Assembly (NCBI RefSeq): GCF_001667035.1
Contig: NZ_LZIR01000098.1
Coordinates: forward strand, 1-64,000
Source of the DNA: Mycobacterium sp. 852002-51057_SCH5723018
Lineage (GTDB): Bacteria > Actinomycetota > Actinomycetes > Mycobacteriales > Mycobacteriaceae
DNA length: 64,000 bases
Direction: 5' to 3'
The notes beneath the pieces are model-generated. The model did not search any database and had not been told where the DNA came from. It saw only the letters and a program-made list of their open reading frames with translations. Below, piece after piece: positions 35,120 to 43,862 of this stretch (the first letter of the stretch is position 1; every line of letters begins with the position of its first letter). The position numbers and the translations under genes are program-made.

Positions 35120-36100
35120 GTGGGACTGACCGTGGCGGTGACCGGGCCAACCGGAGAGATCGGCATCTCCGCGGTGACGGCACTGGAGGGCGAACCGACG
35201 GTCGACAGCATCATCGGGATGGCCCGCCGGCCGTTCGACCCGTCTTCACGCGGCTGGGTGAAGACCCGTTACCAGGAGGGCGACATCCTGGACCGCGAGG
35301 CCGTCGACGCCTTGGTGGCCCAGGCCGACGTGGTGATCCACTTGGCGTTCATCATCATGGGCTCGCGCGAGGAGAGCTCGCGCATCAACCTGCAGGGCAC
35401 ACGAAACGTGTTCGAGGCCACCGTCGCCGCCGAGCGGCCGCGGCGCCTGGTGTACACCTCGTCGGTGGCGGCGTACGGCTACCACGCCGACAATCCCGTG
35501 CCGCTCACCGAGGACGTGCCGACGCGGGGTTCCGCCGAGCATTACTACTCCGCGCAGAAGGCGGAGTGCGAGGCGCTGCTCGCCGAGATCACCAAGGATT
35601 CATCGCTCGAGGTGTTCGTCCTGCGGCCCTGCATCGTCGCCGGGCCCAAGGCAACCGCCTTGGCCGACGCGATGCCGTGGAACCAGCTGCCCGGGCCGCT
35701 GCGCGCGGTCGCCAAGGTGGCGCCGGTGTTGAAGCCGGTGGTGCCGGACCCCGGTTTCCCGCTGCAACTGGTCCATCACGACGACGTCGCCGAGGCGGTC
35801 GCGCTGGCCGCGACGGCACCCGCCCCGCCGGGCGCCTACAACATCGCCGGCGACGGGCTGGTCACGGTTTCGGAGGTGGCCAGGGCGCTGGGTGGCCGGC
35901 CGGTACGGGTTCCGGCCGTGGCCGCCTCCGCGGCGTCGGCGGCGATCTCGAAGGTGCCGTTCGTTCCGTCGATGCTCGAATGGCTGCACGTCGCGCGGAC
36001 GTCGGTGGTGATGGACACCAGCAAGGCGCGCAACCAACTCGGCTGGCGACCGGTCCACTCCTCGGCGGACACCCTGGCGGCGCTGGCTCAGGCGGTGTGA
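35120..36100 (+). CDS. NAD-dependent epimerase/dehydratase (SDR)
   Basis: 326 residues, GTG start behind GGAAGG. Extended SDR: nucleotide motif TGPTGEIG at 9-16, VYTSSVAAYG and the Y-x3-K pair in YYSAQKAE. The nearest well-known relatives are sugar-nucleotide or steroid-type epimerases; the substrate is unknown. Its stop overlaps a possible early fdhD start. Confidence 0.88.
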   Translation: MGLTVAVTGPTGEIGISAVTALEGEPTVDSIIGMARRPFDPSSRGWVKTRYQEGDILDREAVDALVAQADVVIHLAFIIMGSREESSRINLQGTRNVFEATVAAERPRRLVYTSSVAAYGYHADNPVPLTEDVPTRGSAEHYYSAQKAECEALLAEITKDSSLEVFVLRPCIVAGPKATALADAMPWNQLPGPLRAVAKVAPVLKPVVPDPGFPLQLVHHDDVAEAVALAATAPAPPGAYNIAGDGLVTVSEVARALGGRPVRVPAVAASAASAAISKVPFVPSMLEWLHVARTSVVMDTSKARNQLGWRPVHSSADTLAALAQAV

Positions 36101-36129
36101 CGGGCGCCAACGAAGGTAGTTTGGCCTGC

Positions 36130-36951
36130 GTGGGTCATGTCACGGCGCGCCGGAGCGCACACCATCTCAGCGCGGACCGCGCGGTCACGCGGCCCGAGAC
36201 CCTGGCCGTCGAGGAGCCGCTCGAGATCAGAGTCAACGGGGCGCCGGTCACGGTCACCATGCGCACGCCCGGCTCGGATATCGAACTGGCGCAGGGCTTT
36301 TTGCTCACCGAGGGGGTGATCGGAGCCCGCGAGGACGTGCTGACCATTCGCTACTGCGGCGGCCGCGGCGACGACGACGCAAACAGCTACAACGTCCTCG
36401 ACGTGACCCTGGCCCCCGGCGTCGACCCGCCCGGCCTCGACGTCACGCGAAACTTCTACACCACCTCGTCGTGCGGGGTCTGCGGCAAGGCATCGCTCGA
36501 AGCGGTCCGGCTGATCAGCCGCTTCTCGCCCGGTTCGGATCCGGCGAGCGTCGCCGCGGCCACGCTCAAGGCGATGCCGGCCCAGCTGCGCGCCGCGCAA
36601 AAGGTGTTCGACACCACCGGCGGGCTGCACGCCGCGGCGTTGTTCGGCGTCGACGGGACGATGCTCGTGGTGCGCGAGGACATCGGCCGGCACAACGCCG
36701 TCGACAAGGTCATCGGTTGGGCGCTGGAACGCGAGCGGGTGCCGCTGCGCGCTTCGGTGCTGCTGGTCAGCGGGCGGGCGTCATTCGAGTTGACGCAGAA
36801 GGCGGTGATGGCCGGGATCCCCGTGCTCGCGGCGGTGTCCGCGCCGTCGTCGCTGGCCGTGTCGCTGGCCGAGGACTCCGGGATGACGCTGGTGGCGTTC
36901 CTGCGGCAGGACTCGATGAACGTCTACACCAGGGCCGACCGCATCACCTGA
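36130..36951 (+). CDS. fdhD: Formate dehydrogenase accessory sulfurtransferase FdhD
   Basis: 273 residues from the GTG that gives MGHVTARRSAHH; an earlier GTG at 36097 would add 11 residues. The sulfur-transfer motif CGVCGK is in TTSSCGVCGKAS. FdhD passes sulfur from IscS to the molybdenum cofactor of formate dehydrogenase. Its usual neighbour fdhF is not in the window. Confidence 0.93.
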   Translation: MGHVTARRSAHHLSADRAVTRPETLAVEEPLEIRVNGAPVTVTMRTPGSDIELAQGFLLTEGVIGAREDVLTIRYCGGRGDDDANSYNVLDVTLAPGVDPPGLDVTRNFYTTSSCGVCGKASLEAVRLISRFSPGSDPASVAAATLKAMPAQLRAAQKVFDTTGGLHAAALFGVDGTMLVVREDIGRHNAVDKVIGWALERERVPLRASVLLVSGRASFELTQKAVMAGIPVLAAVSAPSSLAVSLAEDSGMTLVAFLRQDSMNVYTRADRIT

Positions 36952-37057
36952 TCCCGGTTGTGGACGAACCCCCGTCTGGGGATAACCGCTTGTTTCGGCC
37001 GCCCTTCGGCCTCGACGACGCAGCGCCGTGTCGGGGTTGCCGGGCACGGTTGCCGGC

Positions 37058-37444
37058 ATGACGACCCAAACGACGATGACCCGGGTCCAGCTGGGGGCGA
37101 TGGGCGAGGCACTCGCCGTTGATTACCTGACGCGGATGGGATTGCGGATCCTGGGCCGCAATTGGCGGTGCCGCTACGGCGAACTGGACGTGATCGCCTG
37201 CGACGAGGCCACCGGCACGGTGGTGTTCGTCGAGGTGAAGACGCGCACCGGCGACGGTTATGGCGGTCTGGCGCACGCGGTGACGCCACGCAAGGTCCAG
37301 CGGCTGCGCCGGCTGGCCGGGCTGTGGCTCGCGGGGCAGGACCGGCGTTGGGCGGCGTTGCGGCTCGACGTGATCGGCGTGCGCGTGCGGCCTAAAAATT
37401 CGGGCCGCACCCCGGAGCTCACTCACCTGCAGGGGATCGGCTGA
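37058..37444 (+). CDS. UPF0102 / YraN family endonuclease-like protein
   Basis: 128 residues, the same length as Rv2898c. Restriction-endonuclease-like fold: YGELDVIACD, then VVFVEVKTRTGDGYGG, giving the D-x(n)-E-x-K active site. It may process recombination or repair intermediates, as its neighbours comM and dprA suggest. The stop overlaps the comM start. Confidence 0.92.
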   Translation: MTTQTTMTRVQLGAMGEALAVDYLTRMGLRILGRNWRCRYGELDVIACDEATGTVVFVEVKTRTGDGYGGLAHAVTPRKVQRLRRLAGLWLAGQDRRWAALRLDVIGVRVRPKNSGRTPELTHLQGIG

Positions 37445-38955
37445 TGGCGCTGGGGCGTGCCTTCTCGGTCGCGGTGTGCGGGCTGGACGGCCAGATCGTC
37501 GAGATCGAGGCCGACATCAGCTCCGGCCTGCCGGGCGTGCACCTGGTCGGCCTGCCCGACGCAGCCCTGCAGGAGTCTCGCGACCGGGTGCGGGCGGCGG
37601 TCACCAACTGCCGCAACGACTGGCCGATGTCCCGGCTGACGCTCGCCCTGTCGCCGGCGACGCTGCCGAAGGTGGGGTCCGTCTACGACATCGCCCTGGC
37701 GGCGGCCGTGCTGTCGGCGCAGCGAAAGCACCCGTGGGAGCGCCTGGAGAAGACGGTGCTGCTGGGGGAGCTGTCGCTGGACGGACGGGTGCGGCCGGTA
37801 CGTGGAGTGCTGCCCGCCGTGCTGGCCGCCAAGCGGGAGGGCTGGCCGGCCGTCGTCGTCCCCGTCGACAACCTGGCCGAGGCCGGCCTGGTCGACGGGA
37901 TCGACGTCTGGGGCGTGCGCACGCTACGTCAGCTGCAGGCCTGGCTCGGCGGCGCGGGCGGCCTGGAACCCAGGATCAGCGCGCGCGCCCCCGAGCCCGA
38001 GCCGGCGGCCGATCTGGCCGACGTGGTCGGGCAGTCGCAGGCGCGGTTCGCGGTGGAGGTAGCCGCCGCCGGGGCGCATCACCTGATGCTGACCGGTCCG
38101 CCCGGGGTGGGCAAAACGATGCTGGCCCAACGCCTTCCGGGCCTGCTGCCGCCGCTGACGGACGATGAATCGCTGGCGGTGACCGCGATCCACTCGGTGG
38201 CCGGGCTGCTGACGGCCGATACCCCGTTGATCACCAGGCCGCCGTTTGTGGCGCCACACCATAGTTCCAGCGTCGCGGCGCTGGTCGGCGGCGGCTCTGG
38301 GATGGCCCGTCCGGGCGCCGTCAGCCGCGCCCATCGCGGCGTGCTGTTCCTCGACGAATGCGCCGAGATCAGCGTTCGCGCGCTGGAGGCGTTACGAACT
38401 CCGTTGGAGGACGGGGAAATTCGGCTGGCCCGCCGCGACGGGGTGGCCACCTACCCGGCCCGCTTCCAGCTGGTGCTGGCGGCCAACCCGTGCCCGTGCG
38501 CGCCGGGCAACCCGCGCGACTGCGTCTGTGCGGCGGCGGTCAAGCGGCGCTACCTGGGCAAGCTGTCGGGGCCCTTGATGGACCGGGTGGACCTGCGGGT
38601 GCAGATGAACCCGGTGCGTGCGGGCGCGATCTCGGTCACCGCCGGCGAATCGACGGCGCAGGTCCGCCGACGGGTGGCCGCGGCGCGCGACGCGGCCGCC
38701 GAGCGCTGGCGGCCATACGGGGTTCGCACCAACGCCGAGGTCAGCGGCACGCTGCTGCGGCGTAAGTTTCGTCCCGGCGACGCCGCGATGGACCCGCTGC
38801 GTAAAGCGCTGGACAACGGGTTGCTCAGCATCCGCGGCCTGGACCGCACGCTACGGGTCGCGTGGAGCCTGGCCGACCTGGCCGGCCGGGTGGCGCCGGG
38901 CCCCGGCGAGGTCGCCGCCGCGTTGAGCTTCCGGCAGCCGGGAGCGCAGCGATGA
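37444..38955 (+). CDS. comM: ComM-like Mg-chelatase-family AAA+ ATPase
   Basis: 503 residues. An N-terminal Lon-like S5 domain (FSVAVCGLDGQIVEIEADIS), then AAA+ with Walker A GPPGVGKT near 218-225 and Walker B VLFLDECAE. ComM is a branch-migration helicase in natural transformation. The stop overlaps dprA as ATGA, so the three genes form a coupled set. Confidence 0.93.
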   Translation: MALGRAFSVAVCGLDGQIVEIEADISSGLPGVHLVGLPDAALQESRDRVRAAVTNCRNDWPMSRLTLALSPATLPKVGSVYDIALAAAVLSAQRKHPWERLEKTVLLGELSLDGRVRPVRGVLPAVLAAKREGWPAVVVPVDNLAEAGLVDGIDVWGVRTLRQLQAWLGGAGGLEPRISARAPEPEPAADLADVVGQSQARFAVEVAAAGAHHLMLTGPPGVGKTMLAQRLPGLLPPLTDDESLAVTAIHSVAGLLTADTPLITRPPFVAPHHSSSVAALVGGGSGMARPGAVSRAHRGVLFLDECAEISVRALEALRTPLEDGEIRLARRDGVATYPARFQLVLAANPCPCAPGNPRDCVCAAAVKRRYLGKLSGPLMDRVDLRVQMNPVRAGAISVTAGESTAQVRRRVAAARDAAAERWRPYGVRTNAEVSGTLLRRKFRPGDAAMDPLRKALDNGLLSIRGLDRTLRVAWSLADLAGRVAPGPGEVAAALSFRQPGAQR

Positions 38956-40085
38956 CGCCGGCGGATCCCGTGGCGCTGGCGTGGGCATACCTGTCCCGGG
39001 TGGCCGAACCACCGTGCGCGGAGCTGTCAGACCTGGTGGCTCGGGTCGGGCCGGTGGAGGCGGCCGACCGGGTCCGGCGCGGCGCAGTTGACGACACCGT
39101 GGCGCGGCACACCGAAGCAAGGCGTGGAATAGACAGGGCCGCAGCCGATCTCGAGCTGCTCGCGCATAGCGGCGGCCGATTGATCACCCCCGACGGCGAC
39201 GAGTGGCCGCTGCTTGCTTTCACCGCGTTCGCCGGAGCCGAGGTCAAGGCTCGCGGGGGGCCTCCGATGGTGTTGTGGGCGCAGGGTCCTCAACGCCTCG
39301 ACGACGTGGCACGGCGCGCGGCGGCCGTGGTGGGAACGCGGGCTTCCACGGTGTACGGCGAGCAGGTGGCCACCGACTTGGCGACCGGTCTGGTCGAGCG
39401 CGAGGTCGCGGTGGTCTCCGGCGGCGCCTACGGAATCGACGGCGCGGCGCACCGAGCCGCGCTGGAATGCGACGGCATCACGGTGGCCGTCCTCGCGGGC
39501 GGGATCGACATTCCTTATCCGGCCGGCCATGCCACATTGCTGCACCGCATCGGCAGGCATGGGCTGTTGTTCAGCGAATACCCGCCCGGGGTGCGCCCGG
39601 CCCGGCACCGCTTCTTGACCCGCAACCGCCTGGTGGCCGCCGTCGCGGGGGCCGCCGTGGTGGTGGAGGCGGGGCTACGCAGCGGCGCGGCCAACACCGC
39701 CGCCTGGGCGCGGGCCCTGGGGCGGGTGGTGGCCGCCGTGCCCGGACCGGTGATGTCGTCGGCGTCGGCAGGGTGTCACGCGCTGCTGCGCAATGGCGCC
39801 GAGCTCGTCACGCGCGCCGACGACATCGTCGAATTGGTCGGCCGCATCGGCGAATTCGCGCCCGAACAACCGCGGCCGACCACCGAGCTGGACGGGTTGA
39901 GCGACGCCGAGCGCCGGGTATACGAGGCGCTGCCGGGGCGCGGCGCCGCCACGGTCGACGAGATCGCGATCTCATCGGCATTGCCGCCCGAACACGTCCT
40001 CGGGCCGCTGGCGATGCTGGAGCTGGCCGGGTTGGCGAGGCGCGACGACGGGCGGTGGCGCATCGTCCGCGCCGGTGCCCGATGA
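38952..40085 (+). CDS. dprA: DNA processing protein DprA
   Basis: 377 residues. Rossmann-like DprA core: VVGTRASTVYGEQVA, VVSGGAYGIDGAAHRAAL, VLAGGIDIPYPAGH, EYPPGVRP and VVEAGLRSGAANTA. A C-terminal winged-helix (DprA-WH) follows. It loads RecA onto incoming single-stranded DNA. Mycobacteria are not known to be classically transformable, so its real role is open. It is the last syntenic core gene before the accessory block. Confidence 0.94.
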   Translation: MTPADPVALAWAYLSRVAEPPCAELSDLVARVGPVEAADRVRRGAVDDTVARHTEARRGIDRAAADLELLAHSGGRLITPDGDEWPLLAFTAFAGAEVKARGGPPMVLWAQGPQRLDDVARRAAAVVGTRASTVYGEQVATDLATGLVEREVAVVSGGAYGIDGAAHRAALECDGITVAVLAGGIDIPYPAGHATLLHRIGRHGLLFSEYPPGVRPARHRFLTRNRLVAAVAGAAVVVEAGLRSGAANTAAWARALGRVVAAVPGPVMSSASAGCHALLRNGAELVTRADDIVELVGRIGEFAPEQPRPTTELDGLSDAERRVYEALPGRGAATVDEIAISSALPPEHVLGPLAMLELAGLARRDDGRWRIVRAGAR

Positions 40086-40091
40086 GCCGGG

Positions 40092-41024
40092 TCAGGCGGG
40101 AAGCCGCTCGCCGATCAGCCATTCCAGCGCGTGCGCGGTGGACCGTGCGCCTTGGGCAGCCTTGGACCGGTTCGGCTCGCCGAGCACGGCCAGGACTTGT
40201 TCCCCGGCGCGCACGATGTCGGCGAACACCCCGGGGGTCAGCCAGCGGGGTTGCAGCGCGAACAGCAGATCCTCGGTGGCGGTGTTGCCGCTCGCCCCCG
40301 GCGCGAAGGGGCAGCCGCCGAGGCCGCCGAGCGCCCCATCGACCATGGTGGCGCCGGCCTGGATGGCGGTGAGGGTGTTGGCGACCCCCAAGCCCCAGGT
40401 GTCGTGGCCGTGGAAGACGATCTCATGGTCGGGCGCGACGGTGCGTACCCGCTCGATGAGCCCCCGCACCTGTTGGGGCGTGGCCTGCCCGAGCGTGTCG
40501 CACAGCACCACGCTCGAGACGGCCCCAGCATGGCCGTCGGTGATCAGGTCGATGACGCGCTGTGGGTCGACGGGACCGCTGTACGGGCAGGTGAAGGCGG
40601 TCGCCAGGGTCAGTTCCAGGCGGCCACCGGCGATCATGACGAGGTCGACCACATTGGGGAGGGCCGCCATGCTCTCGGCGGTGGTGCGCCCGACGTTGGC
40701 CATGTTGTGCTGGTCGCTGACCGACAGGCAGTATTGGAAATTGCGGGCCCCGGCCTCGATCGCCCGGACGATGCCCCGCGGCGTAGCCGCCCACACCCAG
40801 CAGCGTTGCAGCTCTTCGGGAGTCAGCGCCGCGATGACGTCCAGCGTGTTGGCCATCGGCGGCACCAGGTCGGGCCGGGCCATCGCTCCGATTTCCACCG
40901 CGTCCACACCCAGGCCCAGCAGCCGCCGCGCCAACTCGACCTTGCGGGCCGTATCGAGCATTTTGCCGGTGAGCTGCAAGCCGTCGCGCAGGGTCACGTC
41001 GCGCAGGTGTACCGAGGGCGTCAT
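40092..41024 (-). CDS. HMG-CoA-lyase-like enzyme
   Basis: 310 residues. DRE-TIM metallolyase: R13-D14 in TLRDGLQ, metal His in FHGHDTWG (H205 and H207), and the catalytic Cys238 in GLGGCPFAPGASGN. All the catalytic residues of HMG-CoA lyase are present. It cleaves a 3-hydroxyacyl-CoA such as HMG-CoA or a relative. Its ATG overlaps the CoA-transferase stop (ATGA), so the pair should be co-translated and work in sequence. Confidence 0.92.
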   Translation of the reverse strand: MTPSVHLRDVTLRDGLQLTGKMLDTARKVELARRLLGLGVDAVEIGAMARPDLVPPMANTLDVIAALTPEELQRCWVWAATPRGIVRAIEAGARNFQYCLSVSDQHNMANVGRTTAESMAALPNVVDLVMIAGGRLELTLATAFTCPYSGPVDPQRVIDLITDGHAGAVSSVVLCDTLGQATPQQVRGLIERVRTVAPDHEIVFHGHDTWGLGVANTLTAIQAGATMVDGALGGLGGCPFAPGASGNTATEDLLFALQPRWLTPGVFADIVRAGEQVLAVLGEPNRSKAAQGARSTAHALEWLIGERLPA

Positions 41025-42253
41025 CCGATGAGCTCCTTGATGTCGAGGGGGTCGGGGTGCCGGCCTGGGAACGGGCCGAGTATTTCCTCGGTGTGCGCAC
41101 CGAGCTCCGGTCCGAGGCTTCCGATCGCGCGCGCGGCGTCGCCTATGCGCGGGACTATGCCGGGGAACGCTACGTCGGGCAGGATCTCGGTGCCGGTGGA
41201 GACCGGCAGGCGCTGAATCATGCCGCGCGCCAGGAACTGTTCGTCGGTCTTGATGTCGGCGGCGGTGTTGATGGGCCCGGCCGGAACCGAGGCGGCCTCG
41301 AGGGCGGCCAGCGCTTCGGCGGCGGGCATCGTCGCGGCCCACGCGCCGATCGCTTCATCGAGCTCGTCGCGCGCCTGCCAGCGCTGCGTATTGTTGGCCA
41401 GCCGTGGATCGTCGCCCAGGTCGGGCCGCCCGATCGCACTCATGAACCGGCGGTAGATGGCGTCGCCGTTGCCAGCGATGACCACCCACCGGCCGTCCGC
41501 GCACAGGTAGGCATTCGACGGCGCGATGCCCTCCATGCGGCCGCCGGTGCGGGTTCGGGTGACCTGATAAGCGTCGTACTCGGGGACCAACGATTCCATC
41601 ACCGAGAAGATCGCCTCGGTCAGCGCGACGTCGACGGTACGGTCGGGCAATGGCGTGGATCGACCTGCGGCACGGTCCTTTTGGCGTTGCTGCAAGGCCA
41701 GCAGCGCGCCGAAGGCGGCGTAAATACCGGCGATGGAGTCGCCGATGGACACACCCACCCGTGACGGCGGACGGTCCGGTTCGCCGGTCAGGCCACGAAG
41801 GCCCGCCATCGCCTCGGCAACGGCGGCGAAGCCCGGTTGGTGGGCACGCGGTCCGGTCTGCCCGAAGGCCGAGACGCGCACGATGATCAGATCCGGGTTC
41901 TGCGCGCTCAGCTCGGCAGGGCCGATGCCCCACCGTTCCAGGGTTCCCGGCCGGAAATTCTCCATCACGATGTCGCAGGAGCGCGCCAACTCACGCACCG
42001 CGGCCTGACCCTCTTCGGTCTTGAGATCCAGGACGACGGACTTCTTGTTGCGGTTGATCGTGTGAAAGAGCATCGAGGTCGTGCCGGAGTAGAGACGCCA
42101 GGTGCGCAATTCGTCGCCGGTGCCGGGCCTTTCGATCTTGATGACCTCGGCGCCGAAGTCCGCCAAGAGCCGCGACCCCGTTGGCGCCGCGATGTAATTG
42201 CCCAGCTCGAGGACGCGCACACCGTCGAGTGGGCCGCCGTTGAACCTGTCCAC
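41021..42253 (-). CDS. CaiB/BaiF family CoA-transferase (class III)
   Basis: 410 residues from the GTG behind GAGGGG; an ATG at 42277 is possible. The fold signature VRVLELGNYIAAPTGSRLLADFGAEVIKIERP is complete, and the catalytic Asp lies in VSIGDSIAG. The family moves CoA between a donor such as succinyl-CoA and an organic acid by an anhydride mechanism. With the lyase it would form an activate-then-cleave route. Confidence 0.92.
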   Translation of the reverse strand: MDRFNGGPLDGVRVLELGNYIAAPTGSRLLADFGAEVIKIERPGTGDELRTWRLYSGTTSMLFHTINRNKKSVVLDLKTEEGQAAVRELARSCDIVMENFRPGTLERWGIGPAELSAQNPDLIIVRVSAFGQTGPRAHQPGFAAVAEAMAGLRGLTGEPDRPPSRVGVSIGDSIAGIYAAFGALLALQQRQKDRAAGRSTPLPDRTVDVALTEAIFSVMESLVPEYDAYQVTRTRTGGRMEGIAPSNAYLCADGRWVVIAGNGDAIYRRFMSAIGRPDLGDDPRLANNTQRWQARDELDEAIGAWAATMPAAEALAALEAASVPAGPINTAADIKTDEQFLARGMIQRLPVSTGTEILPDVAFPGIVPRIGDAARAIGSLGPELGAHTEEILGPFPGRHPDPLDIKELIG

Positions 42254-42311
42254 CGAATCCCCTCTCTTTACCCACATCGTGCATCTATACCCACAATATG
42301 GCAAGAAGGTC

Positions 42312-42340
42312 TTCACAGCTGTGACGCGAACCGCTACAGT
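42312..42340 (+). promoter_or_regulatory. Putative MFS promoter with overlapping palindrome
   Basis: -35 TTCACA (42312-42317), 17-base spacer and -10 TACAGT (42335-42340). The perfect 12-base palindrome TCACAGCTGTGA at 42313-42324 overlaps the -35. It lies in the divergent gap between the CoA-transferase and the transporter, so one bound regulator could control both directions. The IclR protein of this block is the natural candidate. Confidence 0.5.
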
Positions 42341-42426
42341 CGGCCAGGTGTCGTGAAACTCACATTGCAAGCGACAGATTACTCAGTAGGCGAGGTCTGC
42401 GGACCCGCGGGGACGAGAGAGCAGGA

Positions 42427-43815
42427 ATGACAACATCAGCAGCCATGCCCGTAACGACCACCTCTGTCGGCGAGCAACTGGATCGCATGCCGGTAGGGAC
42501 GGTGCACCGCAAGGTGATCGTGGCGGTCGGGCTCGGCCTCTTCTTCGAGATGTACGAGATCTTCTTGGCCAGTACCATGAGCACCGCGCTTCGACACGAT
42601 TTCGGCGTGCATGGCACCGGGCTCAAGCTGGTGCTGGCCTCGTCGTTCGTCGGAATGTTTTTTGGCGCAGCGCTTTTCGGCCGGCTCGCCGACCGGATAG
42701 GACGCCGCAAAGCGTTCCTGCTGGGTCTCACCTGGTTCTCGGTGTGCTCACTGGCCGGCGCGTTCGCACCGTCGCCCGGGTTGCTGGTGGTCGCGCGTTT
42801 CCTGGCCGGCGTCGGCGTGGGAGCCGTATATCCGGTGGCCGACACGTACCTGGCCGATGTCCTACCCAAGGAACGCCGCGGCCGGCTGGCCTCCTACGCC
42901 TACACGTGCTCGTACCTCGCCGTACCGTTCGCGGGGTTTCTCGCGGTGTGGTTGACCCAGCATTCGCCGCTGGGCGTCGCCGGCTGGCGCTGGCTATTGG
43001 CCATCGGCGCCTCGGGCGCCGTGATCGTCTTTCTGCTGAACCGATGGTTGCCGGAGTCACCGCGCTGGCTCGCCGACACGGGACGGGCCGAGGAGGCGCA
43101 GCGGGCACTGGAGCGATTCGCGGCCGGGTCGAATGTCCCTGCGCTACCGATCAATTCCGCTGTCGACGCACAGCGCAACGGCGCGGCGCGGCCCGATCCC
43201 CACGAGCCCGCGCTGACCCGCCTTCGGCGCGCCCCTTACCACCGCCGAATGGTGATGCTGGCGTTGTTCCACCTGTTCCAGACGTTCGGCTATTACGGCT
43301 TCGGCACGCTCGCCGCGCTGGTCCTGGTCAGCCGCGGCTACGACGTCGCCTCGTCGATGCTGTTCAGTGCGCTGTCGTTTCTCGGATATCCGATCGGGTC
43401 CGCGCTGGCGATCCCCCTGATGGCGCGATTCGAGCGCAAGTTTCTGCTCGTCGGCTCGACGGTGGCGATCGCCGTGTTCGGCTTGATGTTCGCAACCCAG
43501 TCGTCGGTTCCGTTGATCGTTTCGTTCGGCTTCTTGACCACCGCGACCGGCAATGTCTTCTCCAACGTCTACCACGTGTACCAGGCCGAGATCTTCCCAA
43601 CGGCCGTGCGCGCGACGGCGGTCGGCTGGACCTACTCGTTGTCGCGGCTTTCCAGCGGCGCCTCGCCGTTCATCTTGATTCCCGTCCTGCACACCTATGG
43701 TGCGGGCGCGATGTTCGGCGTGGTTGCAGTGGCACTGGTCGTAGTGGTCGTCGCGGTACTGGCCCTGGGGCCGCGGACGTCGCGCCGCAGCCTCGAGGAG
43801 ATCAACCCGGCATGA
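42427..43815 (+). CDS. MFS transporter, sugar/metabolite porter type
   Basis: 462 residues with twelve predicted membrane segments. Diagnostic motifs GRLADRIGRRK (loop 2-3) and PESPRWL (after segment 6) define the metabolite:proton symporter group, which carries small organic acids, aromatic acids or sugars. It is divergent from the CoA-transferase/lyase pair, so it is likely the uptake system for their substrate. Confidence 0.9.
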   Translation: MTTSAAMPVTTTSVGEQLDRMPVGTVHRKVIVAVGLGLFFEMYEIFLASTMSTALRHDFGVHGTGLKLVLASSFVGMFFGAALFGRLADRIGRRKAFLLGLTWFSVCSLAGAFAPSPGLLVVARFLAGVGVGAVYPVADTYLADVLPKERRGRLASYAYTCSYLAVPFAGFLAVWLTQHSPLGVAGWRWLLAIGASGAVIVFLLNRWLPESPRWLADTGRAEEAQRALERFAAGSNVPALPINSAVDAQRNGAARPDPHEPALTRLRRAPYHRRMVMLALFHLFQTFGYYGFGTLAALVLVSRGYDVASSMLFSALSFLGYPIGSALAIPLMARFERKFLLVGSTVAIAVFGLMFATQSSVPLIVSFGFLTTATGNVFSNVYHVYQAEIFPTAVRATAVGWTYSLSRLSSGASPFILIPVLHTYGAGAMFGVVAVALVVVVVAVLALGPRTSRRSLEEINPA

Positions 43816-43862
43816 CGGCTCGACGGATCCAGATGCCTGATGCGCACACAATCGGCTGAGGA

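Noticed and set aside
34929..35183. Longer N terminus for the GAF-ANTAR protein
   Set aside because: The extension is Pro/Arg/Ser-rich and overlaps the start of the divergent SDR and its ribosome-binding site.
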